From the NCBI GenBank assembly GCA_001642415.1, contig LTDK01000173.1:209623-273622 (forward strand): a stretch of 64,000 nt of DNA, given 5' to 3'. The notes under the pieces were generated by a model. That model was not told the DNA's origin. It made no database searches and saw only the letters and a list, made by a program, of their open reading frames with translations. Below are positions 29,006-37,313 of the stretch, piece by piece. Within the stretch, counting starts at the first letter, position 1; each line of letters begins with the position of its first letter. The stretch is from Nematocida ironsii (Eukaryota; Microsporidia). The translations under genes were made by a program, and so were the position numbers.

Positions 29006-30769
29006 TCACCTGTTGAATAATTGGTATAATTCTGGTATTGTGCTTAATAAGATTAGTGTAGGAGTAAATTTAGGGTTAGTCGGGTTATTATTAGACAGAA
29101 CTTTCTGGTTATTGTGTAATAAGTCTTGTCTAATATTATTACTTATTGGTATTGTATTATTAATTAATTTATTATTAATTAGTAAATTATATTTAATTTG
29201 TTTATATAACTTATTACTACTAGTGGTAATAAGTTCTGGACTGGTCAAATTTAAATGTACAATGTGTAATAAGTAAAGGTCTGTATTATATTGGATGAGT
29301 GCCCAGTGGTTAGAAATGAGTCCTATAAGGATGGATTCATTAAGGATGGAATTATCAGAGTCTGGTGGGTTTAAATTTCTATTATGAATTTCATCTGGTG
29401 ATTTTTTTATTAAATTACTGTATTTGGTAATATTACTGTATTTGGTAATACTGTTATTTTTAATTTCATTAGCAATATTTTTTATTGGTAGATTTTGTTT
29501 TATCTCTGGTTTTATTTTCGGGTTAGGTCGGGTTATTTCTGGTGTAAGAAATAAAGTTAGTGGGTTTATTTTATTATCTGTCCTGACACGTTTTGTTATT
29601 GGTGTACTTATGGATACTGCCGTATACACTTCTGGGTTTATTTTAGGATTATCTCGTGGTGTGTCCGTTATTTTTTTTATTTCTGATGATTTTTTTATTT
29701 CCTTATTTGTGGTTTTAATAATTTTTGTTTCCTTTTCTGGTAATATATTTTGACTTTGTGATACTTTTGTTATACCCGTCATTCTTTGCGTCTGTAATAC
29801 TCTCCTTACCTCATACTCTATCTGATTAATAATCTCATCCTCATGCCTTAAATATACTTCTACTTTTGATGGATGTACATTTACATCAACCATATCCTGT
29901 GGTATACTTATCTCTAATAAAATAAATGGATGTCCTTTTACTAATATTTCCTTATATAGTAAATATAACCGTTTTTTTATTTTTTTTATTTCTACTAACC
30001 GTTTATTTATAAATAAAATAAAAACGGGTGATAATAATGATAAATTTGAATGGGATACGTACATGTTATAATATACATTACTTAAGGATAATTGTGTAAT
30101 AAATTTTATATTGACTAATTCATTAACTAACCCAGGTGTAAATATATCTGATAGGGTATGAGTCTTATTACTTCTTACATTATACCTCTTAAGTTCTGAC
30201 CCTTTAACTACCTCAAATAATACTCCCGTATAAATTATGGAATATTTGCTGATTATTTGAAATATTTTAATTATTTCTGATTTGTTATTAATAAATTTTT
30301 TATATTTTTTATTACAGTTATAAAATAAATCCGTTATTTCTATTTTTGTACCTTTTTTACAGGTAATTTCTTTTTGTTTGATTAATTTTTGTTTTTCATA
30401 TTTTACTTCATACCCTATTATACTATCTGTAGATGTACTTACTGTTATATGTGATAGCATAGAAATAGAAGCAAGTGCTTCTCCCCTGAACCCGAGTGTA
30501 TTTATGCTGTATAAGTCATTATACTGTGATAATTTACTTGTGGCATGCTTTGTACATAATAAGTCTAAATCAGCCTTAATTATACCACAGCCAGTGTCTT
30601 CTATGACTATTTTATCTAATAATGTGTCTGATATGGTTATACGTATACTGGATGTATTACTATCTAAACTGTTCTCTAATACTTCTTTAATTAATGCTGT
30701 TGGTGATGTAATTACTTCTCCTGCTGATATCCTCTCAATTACTTCTTTCGGTAGTAAAGTAATTGTCAT
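29006..30769 (-). CDS. MLH1: DNA mismatch repair protein MLH1
   Basis: A 587-aa MutL homologue. The N-terminal GHKL ATPase has 'KEVLENSLDSN' (catalytic Glu and Mg-binding Asn), 'IEDTGCGI' and 'GFRGEALASISMLSHITVST'. 'DVNVHPSKVEVYLRHEDEI' closes the transducer domain. The C-terminal part begins 'LIGLISNHWALIQYNTDLYLLHIVHLN', matching MLH1 rather than PMS1 ('FVG-x-V-x-x-x-WAL-x-Q-x-x-T-x-LYLL'), and ends 'LYQLFNR'. It is shorter than typical MLH1 (about 750 aa), with most of the C-terminal dimerisation domain reduced. 'ITKYSNITKYSN' is an in-frame repeat in the linker. Confidence 0.88.
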   Translation of the reverse strand: MTITLLPKEVIERISAGEVITSPTALIKEVLENSLDSNTSSIRITISDTLLDKIVIEDTGCGIIKADLDLLCTKHATSKLSQYNDLYSINTLGFRGEALASISMLSHITVSTSTDSIIGYEVKYEKQKLIKQKEITCKKGTKIEITDLFYNCNKKYKKFINNKSEIIKIFQIISKYSIIYTGVLFEVVKGSELKRYNVRSNKTHTLSDIFTPGLVNELVNIKFITQLSLSNVYYNMYVSHSNLSLLSPVFILFINKRLVEIKKIKKRLYLLYKEILVKGHPFILLEISIPQDMVDVNVHPSKVEVYLRHEDEIINQIEYEVRRVLQTQRMTGITKVSQSQNILPEKETKIIKTTNKEIKKSSEIKKITDTPRDNPKINPEVYTAVSISTPITKRVRTDNKINPLTLFLTPEITRPNPKIKPEIKQNLPIKNIANEIKNNSITKYSNITKYSNLIKKSPDEIHNRNLNPPDSDNSILNESILIGLISNHWALIQYNTDLYLLHIVHLNLTSPELITTSSNKLYKQIKYNLLINNKLINNTIPISNNIRQDLLHNNQKVLSNNNPTNPKFTPTLILLSTIPELYQLFNR

Positions 30770-31321
30770 AAAATTTTAATTTTAATTTTATATTTATAGT
30801 ATAAAATATAATACATAATGTGTAATAAGTAATATATAATACATAATGTGTAATAAGTAATAGTATATGTGTAATATATAATAGTATATGTGTAATAAGT
30901 AATATATAGTAGTAATTGTGTAATAAGTGATATATAGTAGTAATTGTGTAATAAGTAATATATAGTAGTAATTGTGTAATAAGTTTTTTACACTGTGTAA
31001 TAAATTCTGGCTATACATAGTAATATTTAGTGTATTGTGTAATAAGTTATGCTATATGTCTAATGAGTAGTATATTATTTATTGTCTAATGTGTAATAAG
31101 TTTTGTTCTCTTGTGTAATAAGTTTTGTACACTGTGTAATAAGTTTTGTTCTCTTGTGTAATAAGTTATAATATATTATATATTGTGTAATATGTATTAT
31201 TATTAATGTATTATGTATTATATATTATTATATTATCCCGTTTATTATATAGTATATTATATATATTACTTATTACTTACTGTATTATATATATTACTTA
31301 TTACTTACTGTATTATATGTT
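30770..31321 (+). repeat. 12-mer repeat array
   Basis: About 30810-31200 is plus-oriented TGTGTAATAAGT with ATATATAGTAGTAAT spacers. The last 100 bp change to TATTACTTATTACTTACTGTATTATATA units. No gene is supported. Confidence 0.8.
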
Positions 31322-31747
31322 TTATTTCTTATTATTACATATATACTTAAGTAATACTTCATTCTCTACTATTAGCCTGTTATACTCCTCCTTTATACTA
31401 CTCGTATTTATATCTATCTCCTGATATAATTGATTTAAATAGAATATCTTCTTTATGAAAATATTTTCATCTGCTGCTATCTGCTCGTGTGATTTCATGT
31501 GCTTATTTAGTGCATCTGATCTACTGTACTCCTTGGTGCATAAAGAGCACTTAAATGGCTTCTCTCTTGTATGGGTTCTTATATGCGTAAGAAGAGTGCA
31601 TTTACTTATCCTCTTCTCAAATATTTTTGTACACCCTTTCCACTCACAGGTTCTTACATCTGTTTCTCTTATGTGCTTGTTTACGTGCTGTGCATAGTCC
31701 TTTTGGTCTTGGAATACTTCAGAACAGTCTCCCCATCGACACTCCAT
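31322..31747 (-). CDS. C2H2 zinc-finger protein, three fingers (GLI/ZIC-like spacing)
   Basis: A 141-aa protein. Finger 1 is 'CRWGDCSEVFQDQKDYAQHVNKH', finger 2 'CEWKGCTKIFEKRISKCTLLTHIRTH' and finger 3 'CSLCTKEYSRSDALNKHMKSH', joined by the classical 'TREKPFKC' linker between 2 and 3. The C-x4-C fingers with Trp resemble the GLI/ZIC and TFIIIA-type classes. The C-terminal 45 residues form a charged helix, perhaps for dimerisation. Likely a sequence-specific DNA-binding regulator; targets unknown. Confidence 0.88.
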   Translation of the reverse strand: MECRWGDCSEVFQDQKDYAQHVNKHIRETDVRTCEWKGCTKIFEKRISKCTLLTHIRTHTREKPFKCSLCTKEYSRSDALNKHMKSHEQIAADENIFIKKIFYLNQLYQEIDINTSSIKEEYNRLIVENEVLLKYICNNKK

Positions 31748-32206
31748 AATTTATAAATTATTTTTATACATATAATATTACACATAGTGTAATAAATAAT
31801 ACTTATTACACATAACATAATAAGTAGTTATAGAATAAATATACATAACTTATTACATATAACATAATAAATATTCATTACTTATTACACATATAACATT
31901 ACTTATTACACATTATGTATTATATTTTACTTATTACACATAGCATAATATATTATTACTTATTACATATAACATAATAAATATTCATAAGATAATAAAT
32001 GGTCATAACTTATTACACATAGGATGGATATAACATAATAAATATTCATTACTTATTACACATATAACATTACTTATTACACTATTATTACTATATATTA
32101 TATTATTCATTACTTATTACACTATTATTACTATATATTATATTATTCATTACTTATTATTTATTCTATATTGAGTTTAAAGTCTTGTCCTATATGACTT
32201 ATTATA
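31748..32206 (-). repeat. 12-mer repeat array, inverted orientation
   Basis: ACTTATTACACATA and ACTTATTACATATAACATAATAAAT units fill the spacer on the plus strand, that is, the motif on the minus strand. Several copies share longer AACATAATAAATATTCATTA blocks. No gene is seen. Confidence 0.8.
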
Positions 32207-33652
32207 CTATGTGTATATAGTCATGTCCTTATACTCATACGACCGAATAGTGCACTGTGACTGGTCGTCTGTTAAACTTAATATGACCTTGTCACCAGTA
32301 ATTACTTCCATATCAGTTATCCTCATGCCGTCTAATTCAACATACCCATAAAATACTCGTTCAACACAGTTTTTGCCTAATTTGTATAATTTGGCGGTTT
32401 TTTTGTCTGAAATTTTTGATAAAATTTTTTCAGTTATAACGGACTTTTCTTCATCTTCTGTTATAAAAATAAGAATGTGCCCATTCGAATAGAAAAAGTC
32501 TTCTATGCTGACTAACTCTTTCATTATACGATATATAACACCACCAGTGGTAAATACTAATGCATTGTCTAAATGATACACAGTAGATTCAGGTATGTAA
32601 AAATTTTTACTGTCTAATTTGGTAATAAACCGTTTTTCTGGATTTTCATTAAAATTTGGTAAAAATTTCTCTCTCTCTTCTTCAATTTCAGATATTTCTA
32701 CTTGCTTCCTGGAATTCTCTAATAAATAAACATACTCACACACCTTACTAGGTATGTTTATGACTTTAATCATGGTGTTTGTTTTAATTACTATATATCC
32801 CGATTTAGTAATAAAAATTTTCCTGTCTATAACGGATTTTCCTTTAAAATTTTCTCTAATTAAAGAATAATCAACAGTAATAAACGTATTACTAAGTGAA
32901 TCACAATCAGTTAATAAAATATTCCCATTTTTACCCTGTGATATAATTAAGTCGCCTACTACTTGCCGTATAAATATAATAGGAGATGAATGCCACGTGA
33001 CACGCCTTAGTACATTACTTTGTATACAATATATTAAAAGTAATGCACTCGTGCCAATTATAAAATATTTTTCAGTCTTCTCAAGTGAAAATATTTCCGT
33101 TTTTGGTAATTTAGAACCTGAAATTATTTCTTGTGTCACTCGAGTTATCATATCATACTGATATAACCCAAAATTATTAATATAATATATTACACAATCT
33201 ATTATAATAAATATAGGGTTAGATCGGGTTATATCTACTGTACTAATAATATTATCATTATATACAGAAATAGTACCAGATACATTATCATACTTATATA
33301 AGAATAACTTATCCTTATAAATATACATATCTGGATATGTATTACACTGTATATTACCTATAAACTTAAATTGTTCATTACTTATTACACATTGTTCATT
33401 ACTTTTGATACATTGTTCATTACTTATTACACATTGTTCATTACTTATTACACATTGTGTATTATAATATACACTCTCTCCTATAATAATGTACATATGC
33501 TCATTAATTATCATAAATTTATCAAATTCTATTTTAGGGTTAATTCGGGTTATCTCATTTATATTCTCTATTGAATATATACTAATAATACCACCCTGCA
33601 TTATATAAATAGAATTATTGCTCACACTAACTGAACACTTTTTATTGCACAT
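32207..33652 (-). CDS. probable beta-propeller protein of unknown role
   Basis: A 481-aa product made of short hydrophobic strands separated by turns ('IYIMQGGIISIYSIENI', 'DKLFLYKYDNVSGTISVYN', 'GDLIISQGKNGNILLTDCDS'), which suggests a WD-like or quinoprotein-like propeller. I recognise no family. Residues near 66-95 are four tandem copies of a 7-residue unit, 'QCVISNE', encoded by the spacer 12-mer (33374-33457). The start is only 17 bp from the divergent 889-aa gene. Confidence 0.6.
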   Translation of the reverse strand: MCNKKCSVSVSNNSIYIMQGGIISIYSIENINEITRINPKIEFDKFMIINEHMYIIIGESVYYNTQCVISNEQCVISNEQCIKSNEQCVISNEQFKFIGNIQCNTYPDMYIYKDKLFLYKYDNVSGTISVYNDNIISTVDITRSNPIFIIIDCVIYYINNFGLYQYDMITRVTQEIISGSKLPKTEIFSLEKTEKYFIIGTSALLLIYCIQSNVLRRVTWHSSPIIFIRQVVGDLIISQGKNGNILLTDCDSLSNTFITVDYSLIRENFKGKSVIDRKIFITKSGYIVIKTNTMIKVINIPSKVCEYVYLLENSRKQVEISEIEEEREKFLPNFNENPEKRFITKLDSKNFYIPESTVYHLDNALVFTTGGVIYRIMKELVSIEDFFYSNGHILIFITEDEEKSVITEKILSKISDKKTAKLYKLGKNCVERVFYGYVELDGMRITDMEVITGDKVILSLTDDQSQCTIRSYEYKDMTIYT

Positions 33653-33669
33653 TCTATAAAAAAATTTAA
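33653..33669. promoter_or_regulatory. 17-bp bidirectional start-to-start gap
   Basis: Only TCTATAAAAAAATTTAA-like sequence lies between the ATG codons of the propeller-like gene (minus) and the 889-aa gene (plus). Core promoter elements must overlap coding sequence. Confidence 0.45.
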
Positions 33670-36339
33670 ATGAAATTTATTACACAAACAGAGAATACCA
33701 CAGTGGAGAGAGAAGAAATAATTCAAAGATACATTACAGCATTAAAGAATGATTCAGTACATGAATTATTAAATATGATTACATTACTCCCTGATTCATA
33801 CTCTGATATAATAAATATGTCTATTAATAATATAATAAGGATAAGCATACACCAAAATAAACCAGAATTATTTGAATTATTAAAGTATAAAATATCTGAT
33901 AATATAAAAATAGAATATTATACAGCACAGTATAAATATTTATTATCAATATTTATGATTAATAGAGTAATAAATAATGGTAATAATCAAAGAGTGTTAA
34001 TCAGGGAGAGAGAAGATTTAAGGAACAAGTATTATAAAATTAAATTATTTCAAGTACAGGATATAATTAAAGAATTAAATAATAATATATATATAATAAT
34101 ACATTATATACATAAATTAATTATAACTGGGGATATACATAAAGTGAGTATAATACGGATTATAGAAGAAGAAGTCTGTAGGAATAATTGGAGTAGTTCT
34201 ATAATAGGATTAATTGAGGAATATGCAGAATATAGTACACATAGTGGTATAAATAATGAGTTATTAAAAATAATTAATATAACAGAATATAGTACACATT
34301 ATGTAGAAAGTCTTAGTAATGTGCTCACATATAAAAATAATGAATTACTTATGATAGATTGTGTAATATATTCTGTTAGTAAATTTATACTTATATGGGA
34401 CAAGTACACAGAAGATTTACATAATGAAGGATATTCCTTAGTTGAAGGGTGCTTGGTTTTATTGGATTATATCCCTGTGAGTAGAATTAGTCATGAAATA
34501 ATTAATGAATTATTACTTAATGATAATAGTGTACTAAATATTAATTATGATACAATGTGTAATAATACTTGTATAAGGATTAAACCTGTAATAGAAAGGC
34601 TTAAAAAGAAATTTATTAAAATAATTTATGAAAATTTTGATATATCAAAAAATATCTTAATTAAAAAAATAACAAAATTTGATAAAAACACAAAAAATAA
34701 CAAAATTTTAATAACGGATGAAAATATTTTAAAAATAGAGAATATCTTAATTAAATACTTAATTAATCAAGCAAATGAAAATGATCTAGCAGATATACTC
34801 ATAGACCAAGGATTCTTAGACATAAGAATATCCCCATTATACTTTAGAGTATTAGAAAAGAGTTGCTTAGCAGGAGATGCAAGTATTACACTATTCTGCC
34901 TGTCCGTTATTAAATGTAGATATATTGATGGGATAATTGATGTAATTCAAGGGAGTATCCCCATTATACAATCATATTATTTATCAAAAATTTTACATTT
35001 TAAAAATTTTACAAAAACAGAAAAAACCGTTATTTTTGAAAGTATAAAAAATAATTTACATAAAGAATTCTTCACATTTAATGATGCAATGTATTTATTA
35101 AACATATCATCAGGAGAAACTCACTTAAACTTCTTTAGTTACTTTATTAAACCAAAAGAAATCATTTCTAGACATAATATAATACTACCAGATGGTACAA
35201 AACTTTTTACATCTAGTAGCATATTTAACAGATCAATTGAAATAATTAAAAAATATTTTAAAAATCCAAAAATAAAAATGTACTTAAAAAGTCTCTTAGA
35301 TATAAATCCATTATATCATAAGATATTTAATATATTTAAGTATAAAAAGGATTATAAATATAATATAATAATAGATCCATTTGATACATTAAATATTATA
35401 CAGTATATTAAAAGTATTAGTATGTCTATTATGAGTAAGTCAGAAAAATTAAAAATAATTCAAATTTATGAAATTTGTAAGAAAATTTCAGGTTTGTTTA
35501 TTATTTGTTTTTATAATATTGAAAAAATGAAAAATTTTGATAATTTAAAAATTATTTATAATGATATTTTATCAGTATATTTATTTTATGAAGAAATCAA
35601 GAAACAAAAGAAGACTAGGAGTAGAATTTTACCATCTGTTGTAGAAGATTGTTTTATTCTTAAGAAAGCTATGTTATTCATTAGGAAGAAGTGTAAAATA
35701 TATCCAGTAAAAAATTTATTAATTAACAACAAAGACCTGAATTCATTAACAGAATTAAATACACAATGTGTAAATAATAATGACTTATATGCAGAATACC
35801 GTTATTTTTTACTATACGATATGTGGAGGATATTCACAGGAGGATCACAAGTAAGTACAGCCACTATAGACGTACTAAGATATGCAGCAGAGTGTATAGA
35901 CCAATTATCACAGCAGGAATATAATTATTTAGTAAAAATCCGTATAAAAACATTAAATAAGCCCATATGGGAGAATATTCTATTTGAATGTGAAGAAAGT
36001 GAAAGAATTATAATTTTAAAGGGGATTAGTGAGAATGAGATTTATTCTAAGTATATAACGTATATTTTGAATATTTCAGGTGATTTATCATTATTTTTAT
36101 TTGAAATTTTAAAAGAAAAAGTTTTTATAACGGAAAATGAAAAAGATGAAATTTTTGATAAAATATTTTTTGATAAAAATGGAGAAATAATTTATTCCTT
36201 TAATTGTTGGATTCCTGGAGTATCTTTATTACAGCGGAAAGAGTATTTTGAATATTTATTTGAGTATTTAAAGGAAGAAGATCCTGTTTTATTAGAAGAA
36301 GTTAAGACATCTCTTAGGAAACAAAAATTTATAGTATAA
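33670..36339 (+). CDS. large helical protein of unknown function
   Basis: An 889-aa product without signal peptide or membrane span. It reads as repeated amphipathic helices with many Ile/Asn/Lys residues and looks like an alpha-solenoid. Pairing with a propeller-like protein on the other side of a 17-bp gap recalls scaffold proteins of coat or pore complexes, but that is only suggestive. 'EKTVIFESIKNNLHKEF' and 'VEDCFILKKAMLFIRKKC' are the more ordered segments. Codon choice is extremely AT-rich. Confidence 0.6.
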   Translation: MKFITQTENTTVEREEIIQRYITALKNDSVHELLNMITLLPDSYSDIINMSINNIIRISIHQNKPELFELLKYKISDNIKIEYYTAQYKYLLSIFMINRVINNGNNQRVLIREREDLRNKYYKIKLFQVQDIIKELNNNIYIIIHYIHKLIITGDIHKVSIIRIIEEEVCRNNWSSSIIGLIEEYAEYSTHSGINNELLKIINITEYSTHYVESLSNVLTYKNNELLMIDCVIYSVSKFILIWDKYTEDLHNEGYSLVEGCLVLLDYIPVSRISHEIINELLLNDNSVLNINYDTMCNNTCIRIKPVIERLKKKFIKIIYENFDISKNILIKKITKFDKNTKNNKILITDENILKIENILIKYLINQANENDLADILIDQGFLDIRISPLYFRVLEKSCLAGDASITLFCLSVIKCRYIDGIIDVIQGSIPIIQSYYLSKILHFKNFTKTEKTVIFESIKNNLHKEFFTFNDAMYLLNISSGETHLNFFSYFIKPKEIISRHNIILPDGTKLFTSSSIFNRSIEIIKKYFKNPKIKMYLKSLLDINPLYHKIFNIFKYKKDYKYNIIIDPFDTLNIIQYIKSISMSIMSKSEKLKIIQIYEICKKISGLFIICFYNIEKMKNFDNLKIIYNDILSVYLFYEEIKKQKKTRSRILPSVVEDCFILKKAMLFIRKKCKIYPVKNLLINNKDLNSLTELNTQCVNNNDLYAEYRYFLLYDMWRIFTGGSQVSTATIDVLRYAAECIDQLSQQEYNYLVKIRIKTLNKPIWENILFECEESERIIILKGISENEIYSKYITYILNISGDLSLFLFEILKEKVFITENEKDEIFDKIFFDKNGEIIYSFNCWIPGVSLLQRKEYFEYLFEYLKEEDPVLLEEVKTSLRKQKFIV

Positions 36340-36488
36340 AAATAAAAATATTTATAGTTGAGAGAAGCTTAATTTATTAAAAATGTACTTATATGGAAAT
36401 TTAATTAAAAATAAAAATATTTATAAATATGCAGTATAAATAAACAAATATAAGTAAATATAAAGAGAGCAATAAATAAGTATTAAAT

Positions 36489-37079
36489 ATGCAAATATCT
36501 CCATCTATTATATCCACAGTAGAAGAAACAGAAGTTATAACAGAAAAAAAAGTGAATTTAATTAAAAAAGAACCTGACAATTTCCATATGTGGAATAAAA
36601 ACAGTACAGAAAATATATTTGCTGGGTTTAATAGTGCACAGACCAAGAAAAGGTCTGTAATTAGACCAGTTATGCTGTGTGTTAAGTATAATAATGAATT
36701 AGTCTATGACATATCAGATACCTCAGATAATGAATTTATTATTATAGATGAGAATATTCCTGTATCATTCAATGAACTTACATCAGCAGTAAAGGAGAGT
36801 ATGAGAATAGAAAAAGTCGTTATACAAATACTTGAAAAAAATGAAGATTTATTAAAAAGTAAAATTTTTATAACGACAAAAGATAAAAAATTTTATATCA
36901 GTAAAAAAAGACTTCTTGGTGAGATACTTAAAACACAACGGAAAATAGAAAGAATACGGCCATTAATAATGCTGTCTATGCAATTACCACTTGAAAATCA
37001 GATTAAGAAGTTATGCACACTTAAAGTAATAGCAGATAAAATGTACTCAGATGAATCAAATATATTTATTACTGCATAA
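36489..37079 (+). CDS. hypothetical protein
   Basis: A 196-aa product I do not recognise. The N-terminal part is acidic and Ser/Thr rich. A middle part, 'KRSVIRPVMLCVKYNNELVYDISD', looks like a small beta domain. The C-terminal half is helical and basic ('KKRLLGEILKTQRKIERIRPL'). No export signal. Same strand as the 889-aa gene, 149 bp downstream. Confidence 0.55.
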   Translation: MQISPSIISTVEETEVITEKKVNLIKKEPDNFHMWNKNSTENIFAGFNSAQTKKRSVIRPVMLCVKYNNELVYDISDTSDNEFIIIDENIPVSFNELTSAVKESMRIEKVVIQILEKNEDLLKSKIFITTKDKKFYISKKRLLGEILKTQRKIERIRPLIMLSMQLPLENQIKKLCTLKVIADKMYSDESNIFITA

Positions 37080-37313
37080 ATTAATACACATTATATAATA
37101 AATTATAAATAGTACATATTGTGTAATAAGTAATGTATAATGTGTAATAAGTAATGTACAATGTGTAATAAGTAATAGTATATATTATACAATGTGTAAT
37201 AAGTAATGTATAGTGTATAAGAAATTATAAATAAAATATATTATGTATTGTGTAATATGTAATATTTAATGTACATTGTGTAATAAATAATTTTATTTTG
37301 AGTTAATAAAATT
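37080..37313 (+). repeat. last cluster of the 12-mer
   Basis: A short array of plus-oriented TGTGTAATAAGTAAT units between the stop of the 196-aa gene and the 3' end of the secreted 530-aa gene. It marks the right edge of the motif-rich block; only one weak further copy (about 54922) is noticed to the right. Confidence 0.8.

Noticed and set aside
13190..37290. GTAATAAGT as intron 5' splice sites
   Set aside because: Genes flanking and containing the motif are uninterrupted, and no paired acceptor or branch pattern is evident.
7380..37313. CRISPR-like or centromeric satellite reading of the 12-mer arrays
   Set aside because: Units are short, irregularly spaced and have no uniform unique spacers; the host is eukaryotic, and the arrays are split among many gene spacers.
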